The position numbers and the translations under genes were made by a program. From Haloarcula nitratireducens (GTDB lineage Archaea; Halobacteriota; Halobacteria; Halobacteriales; Haloarculaceae): a stretch of 64,000 nucleotides of DNA. This document shows, piece by piece, positions 56,502-64,000 of this stretch (within the stretch, counting starts at the first letter, position 1; each line of letters starts with the position of its first letter). The DNA lies in the NCBI RefSeq assembly GCF_019599505.1, contig NZ_RKLT01000010.1:39347-103346 (forward strand), given 5' to 3'. Under the pieces are notes generated by a model, which had not been told where the DNA came from, searched no databases, and worked only from the letters and a program-made list of their open reading frames with translations.

Positions 56502-56886
56502 CGGTGTCTCCAGTAGCCGCTGTTGCACTGCTGGCTACGGAGTAACTACGCTCGTCTGCGTGGTAAAGATACACATGATATCAGCGATCACCTGGTTCGT
56601 GCCGTGGTCGCTTCTATGAGCGGAGCGTCTCTATCCCATCACTTACGCACGGTTTACTCGTTATTAGCTCGACTTACCGTCGAAGTAGACCCAGAGAGTG
56701 TCTGCAAGGGCTGGATTACAATATGGCGGCCCATTCAATCCACACATGCGGTCCTGTGTACCCCCATTCGAACTCTGGCCGCCCCGAGAGGCACTTGCCG
56801 CATACGATTCGGGGCGACCTTAGCCCCAGAGCGTCTCACTAGTCACCATCCCCTGGTATCTACTCAGTCCATGGTCTCTCGAGAGG
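56502..56886. other. Intergenic region, nothing recognised
   Basis: A 124-residue plus-strand frame exists, but its composition is unnatural for a halophile. No repeat or hairpin of note was seen. Confidence 0.35.
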
Positions 56887-57101
56887 TCACTCTATAGAAA
56901 GGAGTTGGAGAGCCTGTCGAATGTGATACTCAACCCTCTCCGTCTCATCGGCATCTACTGCCTGTTCAAAATAGTGGATCGCCTCCCGGTGAAGTCAGCC
57001 TCGTCAGGGTCGGCTGCATAGCAGAAATACTGGCCAGTTTCCCGAAGACACACTGCTTCGAACTGGAGTGTGTCTTCGTCCTTCGTGATGAGACGCGCCA
57101 C
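56887..57101 (-). pseudogene. Frameshifted partner of the preceding gene
   Basis: Starts with GTG three bases after the stop of the 138-residue gene. The first frame reads MARLITKDEDTLQFEAVCLR, ETGQYFCYAADPDEADFTG; the next frame continues EAIHYFEQAVDADETERVEY, HIRQALQLLSIE. A one-base loss near 56983 explains the shift. The C-terminus resembles the 62-residue protein at 10676-10864. Confidence 0.6.
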
Positions 57102-57103
57102 CG

Positions 57104-57520
57104 TTAGTCCCAATCCTGCGTTTCGTCTAGTTGCTCTCGCTCCTCGACGACGACGTCTCTCGCTTCGGCGACGAGGCCATGAGTTTCGGAAAACGCCTCG
57201 GCTTCAAGCGCGACTGCAGTCCCAACGCCGTCTGCAAGCACGAAATTCATCTCGAGTACATTCTCGAAACACTTGACAAGACACGTCAACTCGCCGTGTT
57301 CGTCGGAGAAGAGATCATCGTAAATCGGTGCCGAAAATGATTCGAACCGAGAGTCGTCTATTGCATCTGCAAACTCATCATCAGTATACTGCTCAGCAAC
57401 ATCGTCCCGGAGGTAGGCGACAGTAAAGTCACCCTGCTCGTACTGCACAATACTCCGGAGATCCCCATCCGTCTTCTCTTTAAAGAACGTCTCCAAACGG
57501 GATGCGAGTTTCTGTGCCAT
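57104..57520 (-). CDS. Haloarchaeal hypothetical protein, paralogue A
   Basis: A 138-residue protein: LRSIVQYEQGDFTVAYLRDD, VAEQYTDDEF, LTCLVKCFENVLEMNFVLAD and GTAVALEAEA. It shares the plan '...V.Y..GDFTVAYLRDDV ... CFE...' with the 119-residue protein at 57738-58097 (TVRYDGDSTDILYLRDDVRE, ARCFDEAIILHF). A pair of diverged paralogues of a conserved haloarchaeal family; biochemical role unknown. Confidence 0.75.
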   Translation of the reverse strand: MAQKLASRLETFFKEKTDGDLRSIVQYEQGDFTVAYLRDDVAEQYTDDEFADAIDDSRFESFSAPIYDDLFSDEHGELTCLVKCFENVLEMNFVLADGVGTAVALEAEAFSETHGLVAEARDVVVEEREQLDETQDWD

Positions 57521-57737
57521 TAGCTCATCAGTTACTCTCCATTCACATAGTATTTCTGAGTAATATTCTATCCTATGTACTTGGAATTAATCCACTAGTG
57601 GACCGCTTCGAAGCTACGTAATCCGAGAGAGCGATGGTTTCTCGCTATCCCAGAGATAGCGACGCTATCTTAGCGGCCTCAAGGCATTCGGCCTGCTCTA
57701 CCTGAACGTATCACTGCTGCCGCAGGTTACATGGATT

Positions 57738-58097
57738 CTATCCGTGGATTCGGTTTGTGCATTCGCTGATGAACGTGTTGAGGTTCCGGGCAGCTTCCGG
57801 GTCAAGCGAAACAACCACTCCACGATCCGTCCCTGTCGGAAAATGTAGAATGATTGCCTCATCAAAACACCGGGCTGTCGCATGCATGTCTCCTAACGGG
57901 AACGCACGCTCCTCTTTGGGTGATGATTCAGGACGTAGCCGACGTAACATTCGATCGATTTGACTCGAGAGTCGGGCTTCTCTCACATCGTCGCGGAGAT
58001 AGAGTATATCTGTGCTATCACCATCGTAGCGGACCGTCCCGCGGTGAAAGTCACCGGCCTTGCCTTCTAGGTATTCGTGGAGGCGATCAAGAGACAT
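57738..58097 (-). CDS. Haloarchaeal hypothetical protein, paralogue B
   Basis: A 119-residue protein, diverged paralogue of the gene at 57104-57520 (see there), with SLDPEAARNLNTFISE at the end. The 217-bp gap between the two contains short inverted repeats (AGCGACGCT and GATAGCG repeats near 57655-57680), possibly a transcription stop. Confidence 0.75.
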   Translation of the reverse strand: MSLDRLHEYLEGKAGDFHRGTVRYDGDSTDILYLRDDVREARLSSQIDRMLRRLRPESSPKEERAFPLGDMHATARCFDEAIILHFPTGTDRGVVVSLDPEAARNLNTFISECTNRIHG

Positions 58098-58235
58098 GAT
58101 CTAAAGAGGAGCACAGAACAACAAGAATCTAGTTATTGAATTGGCAGTAGAATTCGAAATGAACTATATCGACCGTACTGACTTGAGCAGGTTTGCATCG
58201 CCGCGAGTCACCCACTCACAGTATCGACGCGCCTG

Positions 58236-58478
58236 CTACGGCATCTGCACAGGGTGGTCTACTGTCTCTCTCACCTCAATACTCCCGTCACCGAATACTG
58301 CCACACGATGGCCATAATATTCAAATTCAAGAGTTGATGTCTTACAAGTCTCCATCTCGACAAATCTCTGTAGTAATTTTGGGTCTATCGTCTCATACAA
58401 TGGGGGGAGTCGCTGAGAATCAACAGTAATTCCCTCCTGATTGGCAACCTCCTCGATGATTGGATAGACGAGTTCCAT
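58236..58478 (-). CDS. HalOD1 output-domain protein
   Basis: An 80-residue stand-alone HalOD1 domain: MELVYPIIEEVANQEGITVD, LPPLYETIDPKLLQRFVEM and FEYYGHRVAVFGDGSIEV. HalOD1 is a haloarchaeal output module found alone or with sensor domains. The long in-frame extension upstream is discarded because it lacks protein character. Confidence 0.82.
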   Translation of the reverse strand: MELVYPIIEEVANQEGITVDSQRLPPLYETIDPKLLQRFVEMETCKTSTLEFEYYGHRVAVFGDGSIEVRETVDHPVQMP

Positions 58479-58730
58479 TGCTGTCGCTATGCTTTGTCTC
58501 CAGAAAAGCGGACTGGCTAGGTTGATTAGCGCTAATCGACTAATCCGACAGTCTAGCCGCTGCTCTCTGCGAAAGACCTTTTTGAATTCGGTCAGTTGTT
58601 CGTCTAGTGCTACAGCTAGTGGAATAAGCGGACGATCGCCGCCGCCAAAGTCTTCGCTAGTAGCTGAGAACCACACAAAACCGCATGCTGTGACCGGATA
58701 TACTTGTACCAGCGGGCAGTACCACCCACT

Positions 58731-59024
58731 ATGACTGCCAACGAAACTTCGACCCACCACGACACACTCCCCGAACCAACAAATCTTCGCGACACACTCG
58801 AACGGGCTGGCATCGAACACCTCGACGTCGACGAGGAGCGAATAGTCGTCATCTATCAACAGGCGATTCTCATGGTCACCGCCACAGACGGCCAGGTAAC
58901 AGCCACACAGGAGCTCGACATCGAACTCTGGGAAGCAGCGCCACGCTCGACAGCACCGGACCCCGAGGCAGTCCTGACTTCGTTCACCGACGAACTGGCA
59001 GCCGCGACTGGGACGCCACAATAA
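58731..59024 (+). CDS. Small hypothetical protein
   Basis: A 97-residue protein: an N-terminal disordered part, then NLRDTLERAGIEHLDVDEER, IVVIYQQAILMVTATDGQVT. A strand-rich small domain followed by an acidic helix. Unrecognised, but composition supports a gene. Confidence 0.6.
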   Translation: MTANETSTHHDTLPEPTNLRDTLERAGIEHLDVDEERIVVIYQQAILMVTATDGQVTATQELDIELWEAAPRSTAPDPEAVLTSFTDELAAATGTPQ

Positions 59025-59089
59025 CACTCAACCCCGACACAGCGAATACATCGCCGAATCCTTTTACCAGGGCTCTTCCATCCCAGTCT

Positions 59090-59287
59090 GTGCCCCCTCC
59101 CGCCACTACTGACGAGTCTACGCGGTGGCCCAACTGGCGCGAAGAAACGCATCCTCTAGACTATGAGGGCACAACGCGCATCATCTTCGGCGAACAGCTC
59201 AGCGGCACAGCGGACGTCCCACACCCCGAACCTGCAACCTTCGGCGATTTCGACCCGAATCCAGACGGTTCCAATCCCGACATCTGA
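59090..59287 (+). CDS. Small hypothetical protein
   Basis: A 65-residue GTG-started protein: TRWPNWREETHPLDYEGTTR, IIFGEQLSGTADVPHPEPAT. Proline-rich and acidic. It follows the previous gene by 65 bp in the same direction. Low certainty. Confidence 0.42.
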   Translation: MPPPATTDESTRWPNWREETHPLDYEGTTRIIFGEQLSGTADVPHPEPATFGDFDPNPDGSNPDI

Positions 59288-59785
59288 CCGTTCGAATACT
59301 ACCATCCTAGCGCCACACATTCGGCCCGAATGGGCCCGCCGTCGACGACGAGCTATACCTCTCACTAACGTGGTAATTCGCTTGTTCTTCAGTCTGCTAC
59401 TGCATGCGCTCAATGGGGGACAATGCTCTATTCTTACTGGTCTCACGATGGCGGCTGATTTCGTTGCAAACGCGCGTCTGAACCCATTCCGCAGTTGGAT
59501 TCCACGGCGGAACGATGAATCGCCACTAGAATTATGCCGTGATTTTGATAGATACGGCCGATGCTACTGGCTCTGTCTAGTCACCGATGCCAGGACCAGT
59601 CTCTGAAACTAACCAACGTAACGATGTAACTCGCCCGTCCGTTGGTTAGCAAATGTGACCCTATCGCTAAACTTCGCTTGTTGCTTCGATCGTGGGTAGT
59701 ACAGCACTCAGTAGGGAAACGAAGCCACATGTGGGTCCCCAGCACTTACCCGCGTAGGAAACCGAGACGGGTCACACTTCCCAGT
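59288..59785. other. Intergenic region, nothing recognised
   Basis: No natural open frame and no marked repeat. A promoter for the next gene is expected near the right end. Confidence 0.35.
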
Positions 59786-60202
59786 ATGTGTCCAGCAGAG
59801 TCTTCCACCCAGTCGGCCGACGTTCCGAGTCAGCCGCCAATTCAGTGTTCTGCGTGTGAGTCTGCGCTCCAGTCAAACGACACACCATCGTTCCTCCTCC
59901 TCGATCAGCTCACGGTGCCGCTGGTGGGCTGTGACGATCATCTCACTCAGTTCGCCGACATCTGCGAGTATACAACCACAGACTCAGCTGACCTCCTCGA
60001 CCATCACCCCGCCGGTGGTATGAACTGCCCCAGCTGTCACCTCGCCGCCCACAATCCACGCCATCCCGTGGTTCCAGTTCAGGACGGCGCAGTTGCTGTA
60101 CTTGCCTGTCAGGACCATCAGTCACAGATTGTTGACCGCTTCCAGAGTGGGCCCATCACGCACCAACAGCTCACAACCTCGCTTGACACGACTAAGAATT
60201 GA
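59786..60202 (+). CDS. Zinc-finger-like plasmid protein
   Basis: A 138-residue protein from MCPAESSTQ. Motifs: IQCSACESAL, VGCDDHLTQFADICEY, GMNCPSCHLAAHNPRH and LACQDHQSQIVDRF, that is, repeated CxxC/CxxH pairs with DH motifs. Two similar halves each combine a CxxC with a later C-(Q/D)DH, suggesting a duplicated zinc-binding domain. Role unknown. Confidence 0.68.
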   Translation: MCPAESSTQSADVPSQPPIQCSACESALQSNDTPSFLLLDQLTVPLVGCDDHLTQFADICEYTTTDSADLLDHHPAGGMNCPSCHLAAHNPRHPVVPVQDGAVAVLACQDHQSQIVDRFQSGPITHQQLTTSLDTTKN

Positions 60203-60307
60203 TAGTGGCTGGTAGCGCGAGCAAGGCGGGTCTGGACATTGTTTTTCTCAAGCCGCTATGCTACCGCTACCACGACTGACGGGTTCAAAGACCACACTCT
60301 CGCGAGG

Positions 60308-60712
60308 TCACTCGTTGAGCGGGAGCCGCTCGGTCACCTCAGCAAAGGCCACATTCGATTGCACATCGTGAACTTCGATAGCCACACGCTCACCGAGTTC
60401 CGCATCGGGGACGATTACGACATACCCTCGTTCGACACGCGCCACCCCATCGCCCTGCTCGCCGATATCTTCAATTTCGACTCGTCGCGTTTCTCCTTCT
60501 TCGACTGGCGGTCCCTGTGCTCTTGTTGACTGTGAGCCAGCGCTCCGTTGTTGCGGGCTCGACTCGGTCGCGAATAGTGCGACCCGATACGTCTTACCGG
60601 CCTCCAAATCACCGGTTTGAACCTCGTTCTCGGGAACGTCAACCACGAACGACTCACCATCCTCTTCGATTTCAGCAGAGAACAAACACTGTAGCTGTGG
60701 CGGAATTTCCAT
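60308..60712 (-). CDS. TRAM-domain protein
   Basis: A 134-residue protein from MEIPPQLQCLFSAEIEEDGE. The C-terminal TRAM domain reads RRVEIEDIGEQGDGVARVER, YVVIVPDAELGERVAIEV; the N-terminal part is a small beta domain. Haloarchaeal TRAM proteins are thought to be RNA-binding, cold-shock-like proteins. The first in-frame Met upstream adds an unlikely basic tail. Confidence 0.88.
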   Translation of the reverse strand: MEIPPQLQCLFSAEIEEDGESFVVDVPENEVQTGDLEAGKTYRVALFATESSPQQRSAGSQSTRAQGPPVEEGETRRVEIEDIGEQGDGVARVERGYVVIVPDAELGERVAIEVHDVQSNVAFAEVTERLPLNE

Positions 60713-60756
60713 GTATGCAGACACCCTCGTTTGCTGGGACGTCATCGGCCGCCTAC

Positions 60757-61755
60757 TTATTCCCACGGATAGCGCTCATGGCGCTCGTAGTAGTCCATAA
60801 TCTGCTGGTCAAATTCACGTTCGTGGGGCAACGGTTCACCAGCGTGGGCGTCTTCATACGAGACCCCCTCGGGCACCCACTCGCGAGGAGACTCCTGATC
60901 CCGCTCACTCGCAACGTCGTCGACGAACCGCGGTTGCCCACAGGCGTCACAGGTCCAAATCGACCGACCAGCTATCGGATACGAGCCAATCCCGTCTCTG
61001 CCAGCAGAGGAGTGTGGCGTCGGCTCCTGACAGGCGACACAGTCGAACTCCGATGCAGTATCCACAGACTCCCCGGCAGCATACCGCTGGACGATTCCGG
61101 GCACGAGCCAGTAGTCTTCGTCGTTCTCTTCGACTAACGTCTCCAGCGCGTCGAATTCGCTATACTCCTCTAACCCATCGCCATCCTCGACGAAAAGCAC
61201 CGACTCGGGCTGTGCATCGTCCCACTCGGTTTTCTCGACAGCGGTCGACAGAATTGTCTGCCCCACGGCTGCATCAACCCGGACAGTATCTGGAAGTGCC
61301 GGCCATCCCATGGTCAGCTGTGGAGCTGGCTCAGTGTCGAAGGCTGCCCGACACTTCACGTCAGCACGCGTTTCGGCGTCGGTCGTCAGATCGTCACTCA
61401 CTGCAAAGGCCGCAGCGCCGAGCGCTCGCGCATGGTACTTGCTGGTAGCCTCAACAACAGCGATGACAACGCGACCGAACGACCACTCTTCGGTCGTCTC
61501 GCCACCTTCAACCGTCGGTTCGGCAACATCGTTCTGAGCGCAAAACGGACACTGCGGCCGGCCGTCGGGCGTCTCTCGCCAGCAGGTCCTACAGGTCCCG
61601 GAATCATCCGCTATATCGTCTCCTGGATAGTTTCCAGAAAGCGCCTCTCGATTAGCACTCGCTGCTTCGGGATCCGAACTGGCAGTCCCACGGATATCAG
61701 CCGGATCGAACTCGGGATTCCGATCGGTCACACATATGGATGTTCTCGTCTTCAT
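60757..61755 (-). CDS. Plasmid-type protein with several zinc knuckles
   Basis: A 332-residue acidic protein from MKTRTSICVTD. Zinc-like pairs: TCRTCWRET with CPFCAQND; later DCVACQEPTPH with TCDACGQPRF. The middle is a mixed domain with VVIAVVEATSKYHARALGAA and AVGQTILSTAVEKTEWDD. The end has YERHERYPWE. Such proteins occur on haloarchaeal plasmids; no function is recognised. It follows the 290-residue gene on the same strand. Confidence 0.68.
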   Translation of the reverse strand: MKTRTSICVTDRNPEFDPADIRGTASSDPEAASANREALSGNYPGDDIADDSGTCRTCWRETPDGRPQCPFCAQNDVAEPTVEGGETTEEWSFGRVVIAVVEATSKYHARALGAAAFAVSDDLTTDAETRADVKCRAAFDTEPAPQLTMGWPALPDTVRVDAAVGQTILSTAVEKTEWDDAQPESVLFVEDGDGLEEYSEFDALETLVEENDEDYWLVPGIVQRYAAGESVDTASEFDCVACQEPTPHSSAGRDGIGSYPIAGRSIWTCDACGQPRFVDDVASERDQESPREWVPEGVSYEDAHAGEPLPHEREFDQQIMDYYERHERYPWE

Positions 61756-61811
61756 TGATAAACGCCAGCCCACTGCGGTGTCATAGAAAACACATCGATA
61801 GCGGAGTGTCG

Positions 61812-62636
61812 TTACTCTATCATAGCATCAGTTGATTCAACGTTAAAGGTCTGCAGATGTGACCACAGACGTGCGTAGGCTCCGTCACCTGCGTTGCTCA
61901 CACAAGGCCGATTCCACCGGGCCTCGTGAGGATTCTCCCCACTGCCAGCCCACTTCTCTACTGTGAATTCTCTGGCCACAAGTTCTCCCTCAATCGTCCG
62001 GTACACTGCTGCAACCACCGGCGTCCCGTGATTCGTTGCTTGGTAGGCAACTTCGACCGACTCATGAGTGGCATCGAACCGAGACCAACCCGCACACGCA
62101 TCCGGCGGATCCCGGGCAAAAGCTTCGATCTCCCGGCGTTCTTTCTCGGCTGCGACAGCATCCCGCCAGGCTTGCTCAATATCGTCGAACTGAGACTGTT
62201 CGATTGTCTCCAGTATATCTGCATCAATGCAGTCACTGGCCCACGCCAGCACGGTCTTGGCCTTCTTCACTCGCTCGTTGTGGTCTCCATTCAGGCAGCC
62301 GAAATTCCGCTCTCGGGGAGATAGTGCGAACGTCATCCGTCGCCAGTAGCCCGGATCGGCCGCTCGGTCTTCGCCACGGTCGGGCGCCCACTCGGCCATG
62401 GATTGTCGGATTTCCTCGTGGTGACCAAAGCCGGTACGCCGACCAGCAGCTGAGAGCACCCGTTCGGCGAGGTCGATCATCCGCTCGGTCTCGTCAGCGG
62501 GCACTTCCTCGGGACGGTCGACGTCAACGTAGAAGGGCAAGCCGTGTTCCGCGACGAGAACGCGGTCGATATCGGGACCAATGGGTGCTTCTTCGAGGAA
62601 GGTCGGTTCGACTCCATCAACAGATTCAGCGTGCAT
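61812..62636 (-). CDS. Plasmid-type hypothetical protein
   Basis: A 274-residue protein if started at ATG 62636 (MHAESVDGVEPTF), which has GGAGG 12 bases upstream; a TTG at 62684 is possible. It contains FGHHEEIRQSMAEWAPDRGE, PGYWRRMTFALSPRERNFGC and VKKAKTVLAWASDCIDADIL. Followed by the 332-residue gene on the same strand. Unknown function. Confidence 0.65.
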   Translation of the reverse strand: MHAESVDGVEPTFLEEAPIGPDIDRVLVAEHGLPFYVDVDRPEEVPADETERMIDLAERVLSAAGRRTGFGHHEEIRQSMAEWAPDRGEDRAADPGYWRRMTFALSPRERNFGCLNGDHNERVKKAKTVLAWASDCIDADILETIEQSQFDDIEQAWRDAVAAEKERREIEAFARDPPDACAGWSRFDATHESVEVAYQATNHGTPVVAAVYRTIEGELVAREFTVEKWAGSGENPHEARWNRPCVSNAGDGAYARLWSHLQTFNVESTDAMIE

Positions 62637-62644
62637 TTCGGGAA

Positions 62645-62665
62645 GGCCTCCATCTGCTGGAGGCC
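62645..62665. repeat. 8-bp hairpin between plasmid genes
   Basis: GGCCTCCA/TGGAGGCC with a five-base loop lies directly upstream of the chosen start of the 274-residue gene. The Shine-Dalgarno GGAGG is inside the stem, so it could limit translation. Confidence 0.5.
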
Positions 62666-62702
62666 GCACAAAATCGACAAGCAAGAGAAAAAGAGCGAGT
62701 GG

Positions 62703-62945
62703 TTACGACTCGTCGGGCTGCGTCGGCTGGATCATCCGGATTCGGTCACCGTACTCCGCTTCGTACTCGGCGAGCAACTGTTCGAACTCCGCAAGGGCGT
62801 CCGTCGCAGTCTCGCCTTTCGCTTTGATCGTGATCTTGTCTTCGTCTCGGGTACCGGTGCCGCGTTTGAGTCGAGCCTCGACACTGGCCCCAATATCTGT
62901 TCGTTCGACTCGCTCAACGTCGTCTGAAGTGGTGTCGTCGGACAT
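62703..62945 (-). CDS. Small plasmid protein (DUF7389 type)
   Basis: An 80-residue protein: MSDDTTSDDVERVERTDIGA, VEARLKRGTGTRDEDKITIK, GETATDALAEFEQLLAEYE. The beta hairpin plus helix and KGET motif fit a small haloarchaeal plasmid family. First gene of the three-gene minus-strand group 60757-62945. Confidence 0.75.
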   Translation of the reverse strand: MSDDTTSDDVERVERTDIGASVEARLKRGTGTRDEDKITIKAKGETATDALAEFEQLLAEYEAEYGDRIRMIQPTQPDES

Positions 62946-63003
62946 AGTTCATCTCGGGAGCGCGCGCTCTGGTACACCCCGCATCCATCGGGGGCGCAGA
63001 AAA

Positions 63004-63261
63004 TCAGTCCTGTTTAATTTTGAGCGAGTAGACCTGTTGCCGAGCATCCATCGTCGAGATGCGAGCGGTGACGATGTCGTTCTCCTCGAGCATTCTCAGC
63101 GCAGATCGAACAGTCCGAACAGGGAGAAGCGTTGACTCCGAGAGTTGCGACTGTGTGAGTTTCCCCTCGTATTCGAGGGTCTTGGCAACCAGTTTTGCAC
63201 TCGGTGGCAGCTCTTGCAGCTCAGCGGCATCCGAAACTGAACAAGAGCTTTCAGTAGGCAT
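63004..63261 (-). CDS. MarR/TrmB-like HTH protein
   Basis: An 85-residue winged helix from MPTESSCSV: PPSAKLVAKTLEYEGKLTQS, QLSESTLLPVRTVRSALRML, wing MDARQQVYSL. Paralogue of 56005-56271. The long upstream extension is not natural. Confidence 0.85.
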   Translation of the reverse strand: MPTESSCSVSDAAELQELPPSAKLVAKTLEYEGKLTQSQLSESTLLPVRTVRSALRMLEENDIVTARISTMDARQQVYSLKIKQD

Positions 63262-63381
63262 TGGTTCGCAGTAGGACCCTCTCTCAGCATAATATCCGAC
63301 CGAGTGTGTACAGTACATACACAACCGACGTTAGTTCTGATTTGACCGACACGAGCTTCAGAGGAAACAACTGAAAGGCCG

Positions 63382-63810
63382 CTACTCGACATCGTATCGC
63401 TCCTCGACGAGCGACCGATAGTATTCGCGGTTATCCACATCAACGTCGTTACAGGCGTCGAGGGATTTCGCAATCACACTCGCAAACGCTGACTCAGGAG
63501 TCCACCCCTCATCCTGTCGAGTGGCATCCCACTCACGAACAGCGGCCTGCTGACCGTCACGCGTGACGTACAGCACACGCAGTGCTGGCCGTTCTCTATT
63601 CGGTCCGGCGACAGGCGCGTTGGTTTGCCGACTGACTGTCCATTCCAAGAGAAGGCCACCCCGACACTGAATCGCGTACAGGGGCTGTTCGTCCTCGTCG
63701 ACCGATTCTTCCTGACCCTTTCGCGCCCAGGACTCAGGCAGCGGCCGATTGTCAGTCTCGTCTTTCCAGCGCCATTCAAGTGTCGTGCCTGATCGCTGTG
63801 TGCTCCCCAT
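63382..63810 (-). CDS. Hypothetical plasmid-type protein
   Basis: A 142-residue protein: MGSTQRSGTTLEWRWKDETD, PLYAIQCRGGLLLEWTVSRQ, LRVLYVTRDGQQAAVREWDA and a helical end. Mixed alpha/beta, no family recognised. Clean composition. Confidence 0.65.
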   Translation of the reverse strand: MGSTQRSGTTLEWRWKDETDNRPLPESWARKGQEESVDEDEQPLYAIQCRGGLLLEWTVSRQTNAPVAGPNRERPALRVLYVTRDGQQAAVREWDATRQDEGWTPESAFASVIAKSLDACNDVDVDNREYYRSLVEERYDVE

Positions 63811-63918
63811 GGTTGATCTCTCTCACTTGCTGGGAGAGTGCACAAAATCTCGGGAGTAGGCCTCTACCGCAACTTTCTTAGATCATGAGGAATGAGTACA
63901 ATCCACGTCGGACTCACC

Positions 63919-64000
63919 ATGAAAACAGCCGAGTCCCCTACCCCGAACAGCGACCCCGCCAGCATTGAGACCCACGTCGCGGCCCAACCCGACGGCACTC
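63919..64000 (+). CDS. Start of a gene cut by the right edge
   Basis: ATG at 63919 opens a frame through the window end: MKTAESPTPNSDPASIETHV, AAQPDGT. Disordered halophilic N-terminus, divergent from 63382-63810. Product unknown. Confidence 0.5.
   Translation, partial: MKTAESPTPNSDPASIETHVAAQPDGT

Noticed and set aside
56523..56897. A 124-residue plus-strand frame
   Set aside because: Unnatural composition and no start signals.
59163..59606. A 147-residue frame overlapping the 65-aa gene
   Set aside because: Wrong composition; the overlapping 65-aa frame is the better though still uncertain candidate.

Overview
The window is haloarchaeal (class Halobacteria). It has high-GC acidic proteins, a TFB transcription factor, HTH-10 (bacterio-opsin-activator type) regulators, a dodecin, a HalOD1 protein, Tat signal peptides and a type I-B CRISPR-Cas locus with the haloarchaeal 30-bp repeat type. 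No rRNA, tRNA, Orc1/Cdc6 or complete transposase was found. Gene content and heavy decay suggest a megaplasmid or a plastic accessory chromosomal region; the genus cannot be fixed from the sequence.

Layout. 1-3939: a VirD4/TraG-like conjugation ATPase, open at the left edge. 3940-4449: a repeat-rich spacer. 4450-5055: a methyltransferase. 5056-7640: almost gene-free, with decayed remnants. 7648-12077: TFB, a universal stress protein, two HTH-10 regulators and a small regulator operon. 12.1-16.25 kb: gene-free but full of long inverted repeats and decayed module copies. 16.3-27.5 kb: an ordinary gene block with a small HTH protein, dodecin, a DUF4396 membrane protein and a Csp-like copper protein, MFS and SMR transporters, a Cys/Met PLP enzyme, a TauE exporter, and glutamate dehydrogenase with a 47-aa zinc ribbon. 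27.7-28.8 kb: a truncated MFS gene cut at the edge of a repeat element. 28.9-33.6 kb: a Tat protein and a plasmid-type module of small genes. 33.6-49.0 kb: the CRISPR-Cas locus. 49.05-64 kb: a PD-(D/E)XK-like protein, then many small plasmid-type genes and several frameshifted pseudogenes.

The CRISPR-Cas locus is complete: cas6-cas8b-cas7-cas5-cas3-cas4-cas1-cas2 in one tightly packed operon, flanked by two arrays in the same orientation (63 repeats upstream, 23 downstream). The two repeat types differ at four positions, but the leaders share a motif. The distal end of the first array is decaying.

The most unusual content is a set of dispersed non-coding elements. Family A (about 508 bp; near 16.7 and 28.3 kb, with a diverged copy near 14.7 kb) carries a nested hairpin followed by a terminator-like hairpin and T run. 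Family B (near 12.7, 13.6, 13.8 and 28.0 kb) carries a 9-12 bp long-loop hairpin. In both, stem changes between copies mostly preserve pairing, including paired compensatory changes. This fits structured RNA genes or RNA-bearing mobile elements that I do not recognise. One family B copy begins exactly where the MFS gene breaks off.
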